Source: Vulcanimicrobiota bacterium (GTDB lineage Bacteria > Vulcanimicrobiota > Vulcanimicrobiia > Vulcanimicrobiales > Vulcanimicrobiaceae). Taken from it: 64,000 nucleotides of DNA. The stretch covers positions 1-64,000 of the forward strand of contig DAIDGX010000022.1 in the NCBI GenBank assembly GCA_027452165.1. Direction: 5' to 3'. The notes beneath the pieces are model-generated. The model made no database searches. It was given only the letters and a program-made list of their open reading frames with translations, and was not told the origin of the DNA. Each line of letters opens with the position of its first letter. Position 1 is the first letter of the stretch. Positions 32,585 through 41,252 of this stretch are shown here, in pieces. Position numbers and translations under genes: made by a program.

Positions 32585-33060
32585 TTCGGCACCGCGATGT
32601 GACATGCAACGCCGTGGCGTTCGAAGTAGCGCTGATGATAGGCTTCGGCCGGATAGAAGACGGCCGCCGGCTCGATCGCGGTCGCAATCGGCTTCGTCAA
32701 TGACGCCTGCGCGCGCTCGCGCGAGGCAACGGCTGCGGCCTGCTGCGCAGCGGCATGCGTGAAGATCGCCGAGCGGTACTGCGAGCCGACGTCGGGCCCT
32801 TGCCGATTTACCTGCGTCGGGTCATGGATCTGCCAAAAGACGTCGAGCAATTGCTCGTAGCGCACGCGGGTGGGATCGAACGTGACCTCGACCGCCTCCG
32901 CATGACCGGTGCGACCCGAGCAGACCTCGCGGTATGTCGAGTTAACGCTCGTCCCGCCCGTGTAGCCGGACACGGCATCTACGACGCCTGGAACCTGCAA
33001 GAAGGCGGCTTCAACACCCCAGAAACATCCGGCGGCAAAGGTGGCTTTTTCGGTGCTCAT
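32581..33060 (-). CDS. msrA: Peptide-methionine (S)-S-oxide reductase
   Basis: A 159-residue methionine sulfoxide reductase A. It has the catalytic GCFWG motif (Cys12), SGYTGG, the EAVEVTFDP core and a HQRYFERHG ending. ATG 33060 with GAGGTG upstream is favoured; ATG 33069 is possible. The upstream open frame has no family similarity. Unlike msrB, it shows no signal peptide, so the pair may serve the cytoplasm and the periplasm. Confidence 0.93.
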   Translation of the reverse strand: MSTEKATFAAGCFWGVEAAFLQVPGVVDAVSGYTGGTSVNSTYREVCSGRTGHAEAVEVTFDPTRVRYEQLLDVFWQIHDPTQVNRQGPDVGSQYRSAIFTHAAAQQAAAVASRERAQASLTKPIATAIEPAAVFYPAEAYHQRYFERHGVACHIAVPK

Positions 33061-33110
33061 ACACCTCATGAACGCCACCCGGAGCCTGCCGGATGCATCG
33101 GGGCTACGCG

Positions 33111-34037
33111 TTAGGGCGAGGGCCTCGTATAGGACATGGCGGTATCCACGATGCTTTGCGCATAGGGCGTTCCGGCGAACCCGTAGGCCTTTGCGAACTT
33201 CGAGGAATCGAACAGATATGGCGCGTCGTTCTGGTAGAGCATTTCGTAGAGCTCGCTCGTGGTCCGGTCGAAGAGGCCAAATACTCGAACCATCCACGGA
33301 CGCAGAACGCGATAGCGAGCCTTGACGCCAAATGCTTGTGCCGCTTGCTCGATGAACGCACGCGCGGTTAAAGGATCGGGTGCCGTCGGCAGGTGCCAGG
33401 TTTGATTCCACGCGTTCTCGTCAGCGAGGAGCATCGCAATGCCCTTCGCCGCGTCTAGCGTGTACGTATAGGAGTGCGGGGCCGCATCGTTTGCAAGGAC
33501 GGAAGCGCTCTGGCCTTTGCTCAGCGGAGCGAAGACTAGGAGGTTCGGGATGCCAGTCGCGGCACTTGGGCCATAGAAGTCGGCAGCGCGCACGATCATG
33601 CCCGTGAGCGAACCCTGCTCCCATGCTTGCGTGAGTTGCGTAGCGATCGCCGCGCGAATCTCACCTTTCGTGCTGCACGGATTGTATGGCGTGCTCTCGG
33701 TCATGATGCCGGTGCGGCCGTAGGCGTACACGTTATCGAAGAAGAGCAGTTTGGCGTTGGAACGCTTGCATGCTTCGATGGCGTTGCTCATGATGAGTGG
33801 CCAGCTCTGCGCCCATACGCGGCGATCGTACGCGAGGCCGGCGGTCACGCACACGATCGAACTCCCATCCACAGCGCGGATCGTTTGATCCCGGTCGGTA
33901 AGATCGGCAGTGACAACCTCACCACCAGAGAGCGAAGTGCCGCGCCGGCTAACTAAGCGAAACGCCTCGCGTTGCGTCGAAAGAATCTTTGCGAGTTCGG
34001 CGCTGATAACGCCGCCCGCTCCAAGGATCGTGATCAC
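33111..34037 (-). CDS. NAD-dependent epimerase/dehydratase-like protein
   Basis: A 308-residue extended/atypical short-chain dehydrogenase. The Rossmann start is [18 protein letters not shown]. It has an active-site-like region [11 protein letters not shown], where the usual YxxxK pattern is not clear. A substrate part with [10 protein letters not shown] follows. Proteins of this type act on nucleotide sugars or quinone-like substrates. It lies 54 bases downstream of lysA in the same direction. The substrate is unknown. Confidence 0.8.
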   Translation of the reverse strand: MITILGAGGVISAELAKILSTQREAFRLVSRRGTSLSGGEVVTADLTDRDQTIRAVDGSSIVCVTAGLAYDRRVWAQSWPLIMSNAIEACKRSNAKLLFFDNVYAYGRTGIMTESTPYNPCSTKGEIRAAIATQLTQAWEQGSLTGMIVRAADFYGPSAATGIPNLLVFAPLSKGQSASVLANDAAPHSYTYTLDAAKGIAMLLADENAWNQTWHLPTAPDPLTARAFIEQAAQAFGVKARYRVLRPWMVRVFGLFDRTTSELYEMLYQNDAPYLFDSSKFAKAYGFAGTPYAQSIVDTAMSYTRPSP

Positions 34038-34091
34038 GTACGCCTATACGCGGCGGATGCTGGAAAGTTTCGATCAAGGTCCGGCGAGCGA

Positions 34092-35366
34092 TCAAACGTC
34101 AAGACCTAGCACGTCGTCGAGTGTTTCGCGCCGTGTCCACGGATGGACACCGTCGGTGCCGAGCGCGATGACGGGCGGGCGTTCGAAGCGGTTGTAGTTG
34201 CTCGCCATACTGTAGGTGTAGGCGCCGGTCGTGCACAGCGCAAGCATATCGCCCGCGCGCAGATCTTCGGGAAGCATCGCGTCTGCCAGCCGGTCGTTTT
34301 CGCACGAACGTCCGCTCACCGTGGTCGGCATGTCCGCTGCATCTGAGGTACGCACCGCCGTCACGTGATGGTACGCGTCGTAGAGCGCGGGGCGCGGATT
34401 GTCGGCCATGCTCCCATCGACGATCGCGTAGCGCCGCCGATCGAACCGCTTGATCGCGAGCACGCGATAGAGCGAGGTTCCTGCGGCCGCGACGAGTGCG
34501 CGGCCCGGCTCGATCTCGACATGCATTCCTGGGTCACGTTCCGCTGCGACGGCGTTGAGCACGGCGGCGCTATCCAGCAGCGCTCCGGCTTCGCCAGGGC
34601 GCATCGCAACGCCGAAGCCGCCCCCGATCACCATCGTGTCGGCCTGTGCGAAGCCGCTCTCATGCACCTGGGAAAGCGCCTCTTGCAGCGCGCGCGCGTT
34701 CGCAACGAAGGGCGCCGCATCGTAAATCTGCGAGCCGATGTGCGCGTGAACGCCGCGCACGCGCAGGACGGGCGTTTTGCGCAGCAGCGCGAGCGCGGCG
34801 TCCAGCTCATGCGGCGCGAGGCCGAATTTGCTCTCGTCACCCGCCGTTCGAACGAATGCGTGCGTGTGCGCTTCGATGCCCGTGTTCAGGCGCAGCAGGA
34901 TGTCGAGGGCGCCCGTATGTGCTCGCGCGCACAGCGCGCGCAATTCGTCGATACCGTCGATCACCAGGCGTCCCACCCGCCCCGCGAGTGCAGCGTCGAG
35001 TTCCGTTAGGGTCTTTCCGGCGCCGTGGAGCGTCAGGCGCTTTGCCGCAAACCCCGCGCGTTCGGCGGTAGCGAGTTCGCCGAGAGAGCTAACGTCGATC
35101 CCGATCGGGTACGCGTCGAGAAACCGCACGAGCCCCGCGAGCAGCAGCGCCTTGCCGGCATACGAGATGCCGATCGCGTGCGGGCGCGCGGCGTCGATCA
35201 GCCCGCTAAGTGCCGTGTCGAGTACGCGCAGGTCGATGAAAAGCGCGGGCGTCCCGAAGCGCTCGGCCAAGGTATCGGCGGCGATGCCGCCGATCGTCAA
35301 GATGCCGCGTGCGTCGCGCCCGTGGCCGGGCGCAAGGCCGTCACTCCAGCGTGCGAAGTTCGGCAA
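34092..35366 (-). CDS. lysA: Diaminopimelate decarboxylase
   Basis: A 424-residue PLP enzyme of fold type III that makes lysine from meso-diaminopimelate. The PLP lysine is K72 in SYAGKALL. Further family motifs are GVHAHIGSQI, VIGGGFGV, the EPGRALVA PLP-phosphate region, SGRSCENDRL with the active-site cysteine of the other subunit, and TTGAYTYSMASNYNRF. It starts 26 bases inside the upstream AhpD-like gene. Ornithine/arginine decarboxylases share the fold, but these motifs fit LysA. Confidence 0.93.
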   Translation of the reverse strand: MPNFARWSDGLAPGHGRDARGILTIGGIAADTLAERFGTPALFIDLRVLDTALSGLIDAARPHAIGISYAGKALLLAGLVRFLDAYPIGIDVSSLGELATAERAGFAAKRLTLHGAGKTLTELDAALAGRVGRLVIDGIDELRALCARAHTGALDILLRLNTGIEAHTHAFVRTAGDESKFGLAPHELDAALALLRKTPVLRVRGVHAHIGSQIYDAAPFVANARALQEALSQVHESGFAQADTMVIGGGFGVAMRPGEAGALLDSAAVLNAVAAERDPGMHVEIEPGRALVAAAGTSLYRVLAIKRFDRRRYAIVDGSMADNPRPALYDAYHHVTAVRTSDAADMPTTVSGRSCENDRLADAMLPEDLRAGDMLALCTTGAYTYSMASNYNRFERPPVIALGTDGVHPWTRRETLDDVLGLDV

Positions 35367-35682
35367 GACGTTCGAAGGCGCGGCGCAGGTGTGGAATCAC
35401 GATCGATCCGCCCACGATGAGCCCCACGTTCATCGCGTCGTGCAACTCCGCGTCGGAGAAGCCGGCTTTCACGCACTGCGCGACGTGGTACGTAATGCAG
35501 TCGTCGCAGCGCAGCACGAGCGACGCGACCAAGCCGCACAGTTCTTTCACGCGACCGGGCAACGCGCCGTCCTCGTACGCGCGCGTGTCGAGGTTGAAGA
35601 AGCGCTGGATGCCCAGATGTCCCGAGTCGAGCACGAGTTCGTTCTGTGACTCGCGCAGTTTGGTCCACTCGTCGATCGTCAT
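35341..35682 (-). CDS. AhpD/carboxymuconolactone decarboxylase-like protein
   Basis: A 113-residue small helical protein of the CMD/AhpD family. The redox-active CxxC is in RCDDCITYHVAQCVKAG, with the family's downstream His. Such proteins act as peroxidase partners or thiol redox proteins. It overlaps manA by four bases (ATGA) and lysA by 26 bases, so it is in the same operon. The methionine sulfoxide reductases further along give the run an oxidative-stress flavour. Confidence 0.88.
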   Translation of the reverse strand: MTIDEWTKLRESQNELVLDSGHLGIQRFFNLDTRAYEDGALPGRVKELCGLVASLVLRCDDCITYHVAQCVKAGFSDAELHDAMNVGLIVGGSIVIPHLRRAFERLAELRTLE

Positions 35683-36686
35683 GCGAACTGTGCCATAAAG
35701 CTATCGACGCGATGCGGATCGATGCCGGCGCCCAAGATCTGCGCGGCGTAGGCGGCGCGCGATGCGGGCGGCGTGACGAACATCACGTGCGTCTCGCTGC
35801 GGGCCTCGGTCGAAAGCGTGCACCATGCCGCGGCCGCCGGGACGATCGCGCATTGCTCCGGCTCGAGCGTCACGGTTACGCCTCCGGCTTCGATTGCTAG
35901 CGTATGATCGACCGGCATGAAGATGAGCGGACGGTCGTGGGTGGCAAGCGAGGCCGGCTCGCTCGTCGCCACGATGCGCTCGACGATGAAGCGCGAGTCC
36001 GCGATCACCGCCGTGCGTTGCATGCCTTCGAAGCGATACGCGAGTTGCTGCGTAGCACCGGCCGTGCTGCGATGAAAGTCAAGCACGTCGCCCGCCTTCT
36101 GAACGTGCAGTTGGCGCGGCTTCCCATCGGCGCCCACGCGATTCCAGTCGAAAATACGGTAGGTTAGATCGCTTGCCTGTTGTGTCTCGAAGAGGACGAT
36201 GCCCGCACCGATCGCGTGCAGCGTGCCGGCCGGAAGATAGAAGGCGTCGCCTCGACGCACGGGAACGCGGCGCAGAATCTCACCGAGCGTGCCATCGGCA
36301 ACACGGCGTTCGTATTCGGCGCGGGTGGTGTCGCGCGTCCATCCCAGCACCAACTCCGCTCCGGGCTTCGCATCGAAGATATACCAGCATTCCGTCTTCC
36401 CGTTCTGCTGATGCTCGACGCGCTGGGCATAGGCGTCGGTGGGATGCACCTGCACCGAGAGCGCGTCGTGCGCGTCGATGATCTTGGTCAGTACGGGAAA
36501 GATGCGCTCGGGGGGAATCGTGCCGAGGAAATCCGCCCCGAGTTTCGTGCGCAGATCGGCGATCGTAGCACCGGCAAGTGGGCCGTTCGTGACCGGATTG
36601 GTGTCCCAGCACTTCCACGACTCGCCACCCCAGATCGCAGGCGCCGCCTTCGGCTCGAGCACGTACGGATAAAGGGCGCTGTTCAT
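35679..36686 (-). CDS. manA: Mannose-6-phosphate isomerase, class I type
   Basis: A 335-residue cupin-fold zinc isomerase that interconverts mannose 6-phosphate and fructose 6-phosphate. Zinc-ligand motifs are SVQVHPTDAYA, KTECWYI and GTLHAIGAG. It supplies mannose for GDP-sugars and so could feed the surface-glycan island, though the two are 25 kb apart. It lies 12 bases after the pabB-pabC gene. Confidence 0.92.
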   Translation of the reverse strand: MNSALYPYVLEPKAAPAIWGGESWKCWDTNPVTNGPLAGATIADLRTKLGADFLGTIPPERIFPVLTKIIDAHDALSVQVHPTDAYAQRVEHQQNGKTECWYIFDAKPGAELVLGWTRDTTRAEYERRVADGTLGEILRRVPVRRGDAFYLPAGTLHAIGAGIVLFETQQASDLTYRIFDWNRVGADGKPRQLHVQKAGDVLDFHRSTAGATQQLAYRFEGMQRTAVIADSRFIVERIVATSEPASLATHDRPLIFMPVDHTLAIEAGGVTVTLEPEQCAIVPAAAAWCTLSTEARSETHVMFVTPPASRAAYAAQILGAGIDPHRVDSFMAQFA

Positions 36687-36698
36687 CGTTCCACTCTC

Positions 36699-38369
36699 TT
36701 ACCCAATCAGATGCGCGCGCATCAGTCCACGCGCAGAATTTCCGACGTAGATCGCACGCGCTCGTTCCAGGTCGGCGCGGGTGAGGACGCGTTCGATCGC
36801 CGTTGCGTCGGTTACGATGCGCGCCCGCAAAATCCCCGGCAACAGCCCACATCGTAGCGGCGGCGTCACGAGCGTCCCGTCGAGATCGGCGACGAGCGTG
36901 GTGCGGGTCCCCTCGGTCAGCTCGCCGCGCTCGTTTTCGAGCAGCGCGTCAAAGCAGCCACGTGCTTGCGCGTGGGCGGCGGCACGGTCGTGGGCGGGGC
37001 GCCACGCGCTCTTGATCGCAAGCCACGGATCGTCGCTCGTGACGCGCCCGGGAGCGATGCAGATGCGTACGGGTTCTCTGCTGCGTTCGAGCGGCGCGCG
37101 GCGCACCTGAAACGAGCCGTCGCCGTACAGGCGGAGGCGCAGCAACTGCAACTCGTCCCCATCGGTAGGCGCGCATGCCGTGCGCACGGCCGCTACGTCG
37201 TAGTCGATCTCGAATGCGCGTGCGCTCGCGTGGAGACGCGCAAAGTGCGCGTCGCGCACGGCTTCAGCGGCATCGCTTGCAAAGGTCTCCCATAACTCGA
37301 GCGGCGCGGTCGCATCGCGAAGGAAGCGCGTCTTCAGTCGCACCTCGCGCGCTTCGTCCGCCGTGTCCGAGTCGCAGACGATGCCGCCGCCTGCGTCGAA
37401 CCGGCCGCGGCCGCGCGCGTCCACGACGGCGGTGCGAATCGCCACGTTCCACCAGCCCCGCCGCCGTGGCGAGAGGTAACCGATGCTCCCGCAGTACACG
37501 TCGCGCGGCTGCGGTTCGAGCGCGGAGATCGCGGCAACGGCCGCGCGTTTGGGGGCTCCGGTGATGCTGCCGCACGGAAACGTTGCCGCGAAAATTGCAT
37601 CTAATGACGTGTCGTCGCGCAGCGTTCCCGCAATCGTCGAGGTCATCGTATAGAGCGTCGGGTAGCGCTCGTGGTGGCCCAGGCGTTCCACCCGCACGTC
37701 GTCGCAGATGCGGCGCAGATCGTTGCGTAGCAGATCGACGATCATCACATGCTCCGCACGGTTTTTTGCGTTGTCCAGGCGCGTCGGATCGTCGGGTGGC
37801 GCCGTGCCCTTCATCGGCCGCGTCTCGACGCGCCGGCCGTCGAAGGCAAGGAAGAGCTCGGGAGACCACGAGAGCAGGTGCCGTTCGCCGTCGTGAACGT
37901 AGGCTTGGTAGGGAGCGCCGGTGCGGCGGGCGAGCGCGCACCACAGCGCGTACGGATCGCCGTCGATCGCAAAGTGAAAGGGAACGGTGTAGTTCACTTG
38001 ATAGACGTCGCCGTTTGCGATTGCCGTGCGAATCGCTGCGAGTGCCTGTCCGTAGGTCGCGGCTTCGAGGGAGGGACGAAGCGGCGAGCATGGCGGCGCC
38101 GCGAGGTCTGGTAGTCGATCTTCGAACGGCTCGTCGAAGGCGCCGAGTACGAGCAGCGGCGTGTGCGTGGTTCGCACCGGCTCGTGCACGAACGCCGCAC
38201 CCAGATCGTAGGCAAGATAGCCCGCAATCCAAGCACCCTGGCGGCGCGCCTCGTCTGCGCTTGCGAGCGCGGTACGCGCGCCCGCGGCGTCGGATGCGCT
38301 AAAAGTCGCGCGCGCATCGGTGAACGAGAGCAATCCGCCCTCGCGAGCAACGTGTACGGTAAGCATCAT
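36699..38369 (-). CDS. pabBC: PabB-PabC fusion: aminodeoxychorismate synthase I and lyase
   Basis: A 556-residue fusion of two steps of 4-aminobenzoate synthesis. Residues about 1-350 are the chorismate-binding component I. They show NGDVYQVNYT, METRPMKGTAPP-like ETRPMKGT, DLLRNDL and CGSITGAPK. The C-terminal 200 residues are a class IV aminotransferase-fold lyase with the PLP lysine in AIKSAWRP and the CFDALLENERGELTEGTRT pattern. ATG 38369 was chosen because frames further upstream overlap the divergent folK. It heads the leftward run and faces folK-folE2, so para-aminobenzoate and pterin supply are placed together. Confidence 0.9.
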   Translation of the reverse strand: MMLTVHVAREGGLLSFTDARATFSASDAAGARTALASADEARRQGAWIAGYLAYDLGAAFVHEPVRTTHTPLLVLGAFDEPFEDRLPDLAAPPCSPLRPSLEAATYGQALAAIRTAIANGDVYQVNYTVPFHFAIDGDPYALWCALARRTGAPYQAYVHDGERHLLSWSPELFLAFDGRRVETRPMKGTAPPDDPTRLDNAKNRAEHVMIVDLLRNDLRRICDDVRVERLGHHERYPTLYTMTSTIAGTLRDDTSLDAIFAATFPCGSITGAPKRAAVAAISALEPQPRDVYCGSIGYLSPRRRGWWNVAIRTAVVDARGRGRFDAGGGIVCDSDTADEAREVRLKTRFLRDATAPLELWETFASDAAEAVRDAHFARLHASARAFEIDYDVAAVRTACAPTDGDELQLLRLRLYGDGSFQVRRAPLERSREPVRICIAPGRVTSDDPWLAIKSAWRPAHDRAAAHAQARGCFDALLENERGELTEGTRTTLVADLDGTLVTPPLRCGLLPGILRARIVTDATAIERVLTRADLERARAIYVGNSARGLMRAHLIG

Positions 38370-38429
38370 GAGCCCGCCCCACCCATTCGCGGTTCGTCGG
38401 GAATCTGCTAGCAGCAACGGCCCGCCGTT

Positions 38430-39875
38430 ATGGCGAAAACCGAGGAAATGCACGACGTCCACATCGGAATCGGTTCGAACCTCGGCGACCGCCAAGCCAA
38501 CATCCTTGCGGCCCTACAGCGTTTGCGGGCACGAGCGACCATCCGTGCCGTCTCCGCGTTTTACGAAAGCGCAGCTGCCGACGGTGCGCAGGGGCCGGCG
38601 TTCTTAAACGTAGCCGCCGCGCTCGATACCGGCCTCGAGGGCGAGTCGCTCGAGCGCTTACTGCGCGAGGTGGAGGTGGCGGTTGGGCGCACCTCCACGA
38701 CGCGGCTCGAGGCACGCGTCATCGATATCGACCTCTTGGCCGTCGATGGCGTCGCGCAGCTTCCGCTCGCACAACGCCCGTATAACGCGATACCGCTTGC
38801 CGAGATCGCTCCTGCCTTCGTGCAGCCGGGCGCGCAGGAAGACGCAAACGGCATACGGCGACTCGCGCGCAGCCTGCACTTTCAGGCAAATCGCCAAGAG
38901 GAACAGCCTGAGGTGCGGCTCTCGCTTAACCGCGTCGGCGTATCGAGCGTGCGGCGCATCGTGCAGTTAGAGATCGACGGGCGCCCGCGCGTCTTCAACG
39001 GCGAGTTCACGATGGTGGCGGATCTAGCTCCGGACAAGGCCGGCGTGCACATGTCGCGTTTCTCGGAGATCCTCGAAGAGACCACGCTCGACGTGCTGGC
39101 GGCGACGCGCGAGCCCGCGCGGATCGAGCGATTGGTCGAATCGATTGCACGCGAGATCGTGCGCAGTCAGCGCGCCGTGCGCGCCGACGTTCGCTTGCGC
39201 GCCGATTTCGGTCTCGAGCGCTGGACGCCGGTGAGCGGAAAGCGTGGCGAAGAGACCTACACGCTCGTCGGGATCGCGCATGCAGACGAGCGCGGCACGC
39301 GCCGCGTGGTCGGCGTGGAGGCCGAAGGAATGACCGCGTGTCCGTGCGCGCAGCAGATGGTGCGCGAGCACTCGATGCACGAACTGATGGATGCGGGGTT
39401 TTCGCATGAGGATGCGGCACGCGCGCTCGACGCGTTGCCGGGAGCGACGCACAATCAGCGTGGCCGGGGCTCGGTCTTGCTCGGCGTCGATGAGGCGCAT
39501 GCGGGCGCGCTGCGCGCCGAAGATTTGGTGGAGATCGTCGAGAGCTCGATGTCGAGTGAGACGTACGATCTGCTCAAACGCCCCGACGAGTTCTTCGTCG
39601 TGAACAAAGCGCATCATAACCCGAAGTTCGTCGAGGACGTGGTGCGCGGCATCCTCGCGCGTTCGCTCGATATGTACGCCGATCTGCCCGACGCCACGTT
39701 CCTCTTCGCAAGCCAAGTGAACTACGAGTCGATCCACAAGCATGACGCCTTTGCCGAAGCCTTCGGCACCTTCGGCGAGTTTCGCGACGAACTGCGCACG
39801 GGACGTTACCTCACGGCGAAGACGGATCTTGCGTCGTGGCTCGGTACCCGCCCGTCGTCCGTGCTCGTGCCATAA
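38430..39875 (+). CDS. FolK-FolE2 fusion: pterin pyrophosphokinase and GTP cyclohydrolase IB
   Basis: A 481-residue fusion. Residues about 8-155 are 6-hydroxymethyl-7,8-dihydropterin pyrophosphokinase (FolK), with HIGIGSNLGDRQANI and RVIDIDLL. Residues about 160-481 are type IB GTP cyclohydrolase (FolE2, COG1469), with AGVHMSRFSE and the catalytic cysteine region GMTACPCAQQM (C304/C306). The first and a late step of folate synthesis are thus joined, while FolB and FolP are not seen here. FolE2 can use metals other than zinc and is often kept for zinc-poor conditions. ATG 38430 lacks a clear ribosome-binding site; ATG 38448 is an alternative. Confidence 0.9.
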   Translation: MAKTEEMHDVHIGIGSNLGDRQANILAALQRLRARATIRAVSAFYESAAADGAQGPAFLNVAAALDTGLEGESLERLLREVEVAVGRTSTTRLEARVIDIDLLAVDGVAQLPLAQRPYNAIPLAEIAPAFVQPGAQEDANGIRRLARSLHFQANRQEEQPEVRLSLNRVGVSSVRRIVQLEIDGRPRVFNGEFTMVADLAPDKAGVHMSRFSEILEETTLDVLAATREPARIERLVESIAREIVRSQRAVRADVRLRADFGLERWTPVSGKRGEETYTLVGIAHADERGTRRVVGVEAEGMTACPCAQQMVREHSMHELMDAGFSHEDAARALDALPGATHNQRGRGSVLLGVDEAHAGALRAEDLVEIVESSMSSETYDLLKRPDEFFVVNKAHHNPKFVEDVVRGILARSLDMYADLPDATFLFASQVNYESIHKHDAFAEAFGTFGEFRDELRTGRYLTAKTDLASWLGTRPSSVLVP

Positions 39876-41206
39876 GTACCACGCTGATTCGCGGCGTTGG
39901 AACGCGCGCCGCGGTTGCGATCAACGTGATCTCGATGATCGGCATCGGGCCGCTCATCACGATCCCGCTCGTGCTCGGTGCGCTGCACGGACCGCTCTCG
40001 CTTGTGGGGTGGCTGCTCGGCGCGGTGCTCGCGCTCTGCGACGGCCTCGTGTGGGCGGAACTTGGCTCGCGCTATCCCGGCTCCGGCGGTACCTACGGCT
40101 ATCTTCTGCGCGCATTCGGCAATCGTCGCATCGGCCGCTTTCTCGCCTTTCTCTTCGTGTGGCAAGCGATCTTCGTCGTGCCGCTCAATCAGGCGACCGG
40201 TTACATCGGCTTTGCGAATTACGCGGGCTACTTGGTGCCGTGGATCGGCGCGCATGCATGGAGCATTCAGGCGCTCGCGATCGCGGTTGGCATCGTCACG
40301 CTCGTTGCGCTCTACCGTCGCATTACCTCCATTTCGAGGGTGAGCGTGGTGCTTTTCGGCGTGGCGGTCGTTACGTTACTTTGCGTGAGTGTCGCAGCCT
40401 ACATGCATTTTTCGCCGGTGCGTGCGTTTACGCTCGATCCGCACGACTCGCTTTGGGGCGGGTTGCGTGCCGGGCTCGGGCAAGCCTTGATCATCGCCAT
40501 GTACGATTATCTCGGCTACGGCCAGGCAAGCAGCGTGGGCGATGAGGTGATCGAACCGGCGCGCACGCTGCCGCGGGCGATCGTTCTTTCGATCCTGCTC
40601 GTTGCCGCGCTCTACGTCACGATGCAACTCGGCATCCTCGGGGCGCTCGATTGGCATAGCTACATTCCCTTGGCCAACGGCACCCTGCCCCCGCTCGGAC
40701 AGCATCTTGCAGCGGCGGTGGTGGAGCGTGCGTTCGGTCCCGGCGCGGCGATTGCGGTCACCGTGCTGATCCTCGTCACCGCCTTCGCATCCACGTACGG
40801 CGGGCTGCTCGGCGGATCGCGTATTCCCTACGCGGCAGCTGCCGACGGAAATTTCTTGAAGCCGTTTGCGCACCTGCATCCACGCGAGCGCTTTCCCGAC
40901 GTTGCCCTCGTCATCATGGGCGTCATCGCGCTTGTCGCCTGTCTCTTTCGGCTCGACCAAGTGATCAACGCGCTTACCGCCGCAGGCGTGCTCATCCAGT
41001 CGATCGCACAGATCGCCGCGCTCTTCGCGCTTCGCTTACAACGCGAACGCGCGCCGTATCGCATGTGGCTCTTCCCCCTGCCGGCGTTCGTTGCGCTCGG
41101 AGGCTGGATATTCGTCTTTGCAAGCTCGGGAACGCCAGCGATTGCTTTTGGACTCGGGACGCTCGCCGTCGGAGCCCTGGTGTACGCTCGTAGCTACTCC
41201 CTGTAA
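39836..41206 (+). CDS. APC-family amino-acid permease
   Basis: A roughly 456-residue amino-acid/polyamine transporter with about 12 membrane helices. It has the helix-1 region VISMIGIGPLITIPLVLG, ELGSRYPGSGGTYGYLLRAFG and YDYLGYGQASSVGDEVIEPART. These match the APC superfamily. The substrate is unknown. Its likely GTG start lies 40 bases inside the folE2 part of the previous gene, so expression is probably coupled. Confidence 0.88.
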   Translation: MARYPPVVRARAISTTLIRGVGTRAAVAINVISMIGIGPLITIPLVLGALHGPLSLVGWLLGAVLALCDGLVWAELGSRYPGSGGTYGYLLRAFGNRRIGRFLAFLFVWQAIFVVPLNQATGYIGFANYAGYLVPWIGAHAWSIQALAIAVGIVTLVALYRRITSISRVSVVLFGVAVVTLLCVSVAAYMHFSPVRAFTLDPHDSLWGGLRAGLGQALIIAMYDYLGYGQASSVGDEVIEPARTLPRAIVLSILLVAALYVTMQLGILGALDWHSYIPLANGTLPPLGQHLAAAVVERAFGPGAAIAVTVLILVTAFASTYGGLLGGSRIPYAAAADGNFLKPFAHLHPRERFPDVALVIMGVIALVACLFRLDQVINALTAAGVLIQSIAQIAALFALRLQRERAPYRMWLFPLPAFVALGGWIFVFASSGTPAIAFGLGTLAVGALVYARSYSL

Positions 41207-41252
41207 GCCATGATGCAATCAAGGCTGAGCGATCCGGCACATTCCGCCCGCC

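Noticed and set aside
37264-38232. 322-codon open frame on the minus strand within pabB-pabC
   Set aside because: Out-of-frame shadow with extreme Arg content; the overlapping PabB motifs are unmistakable.
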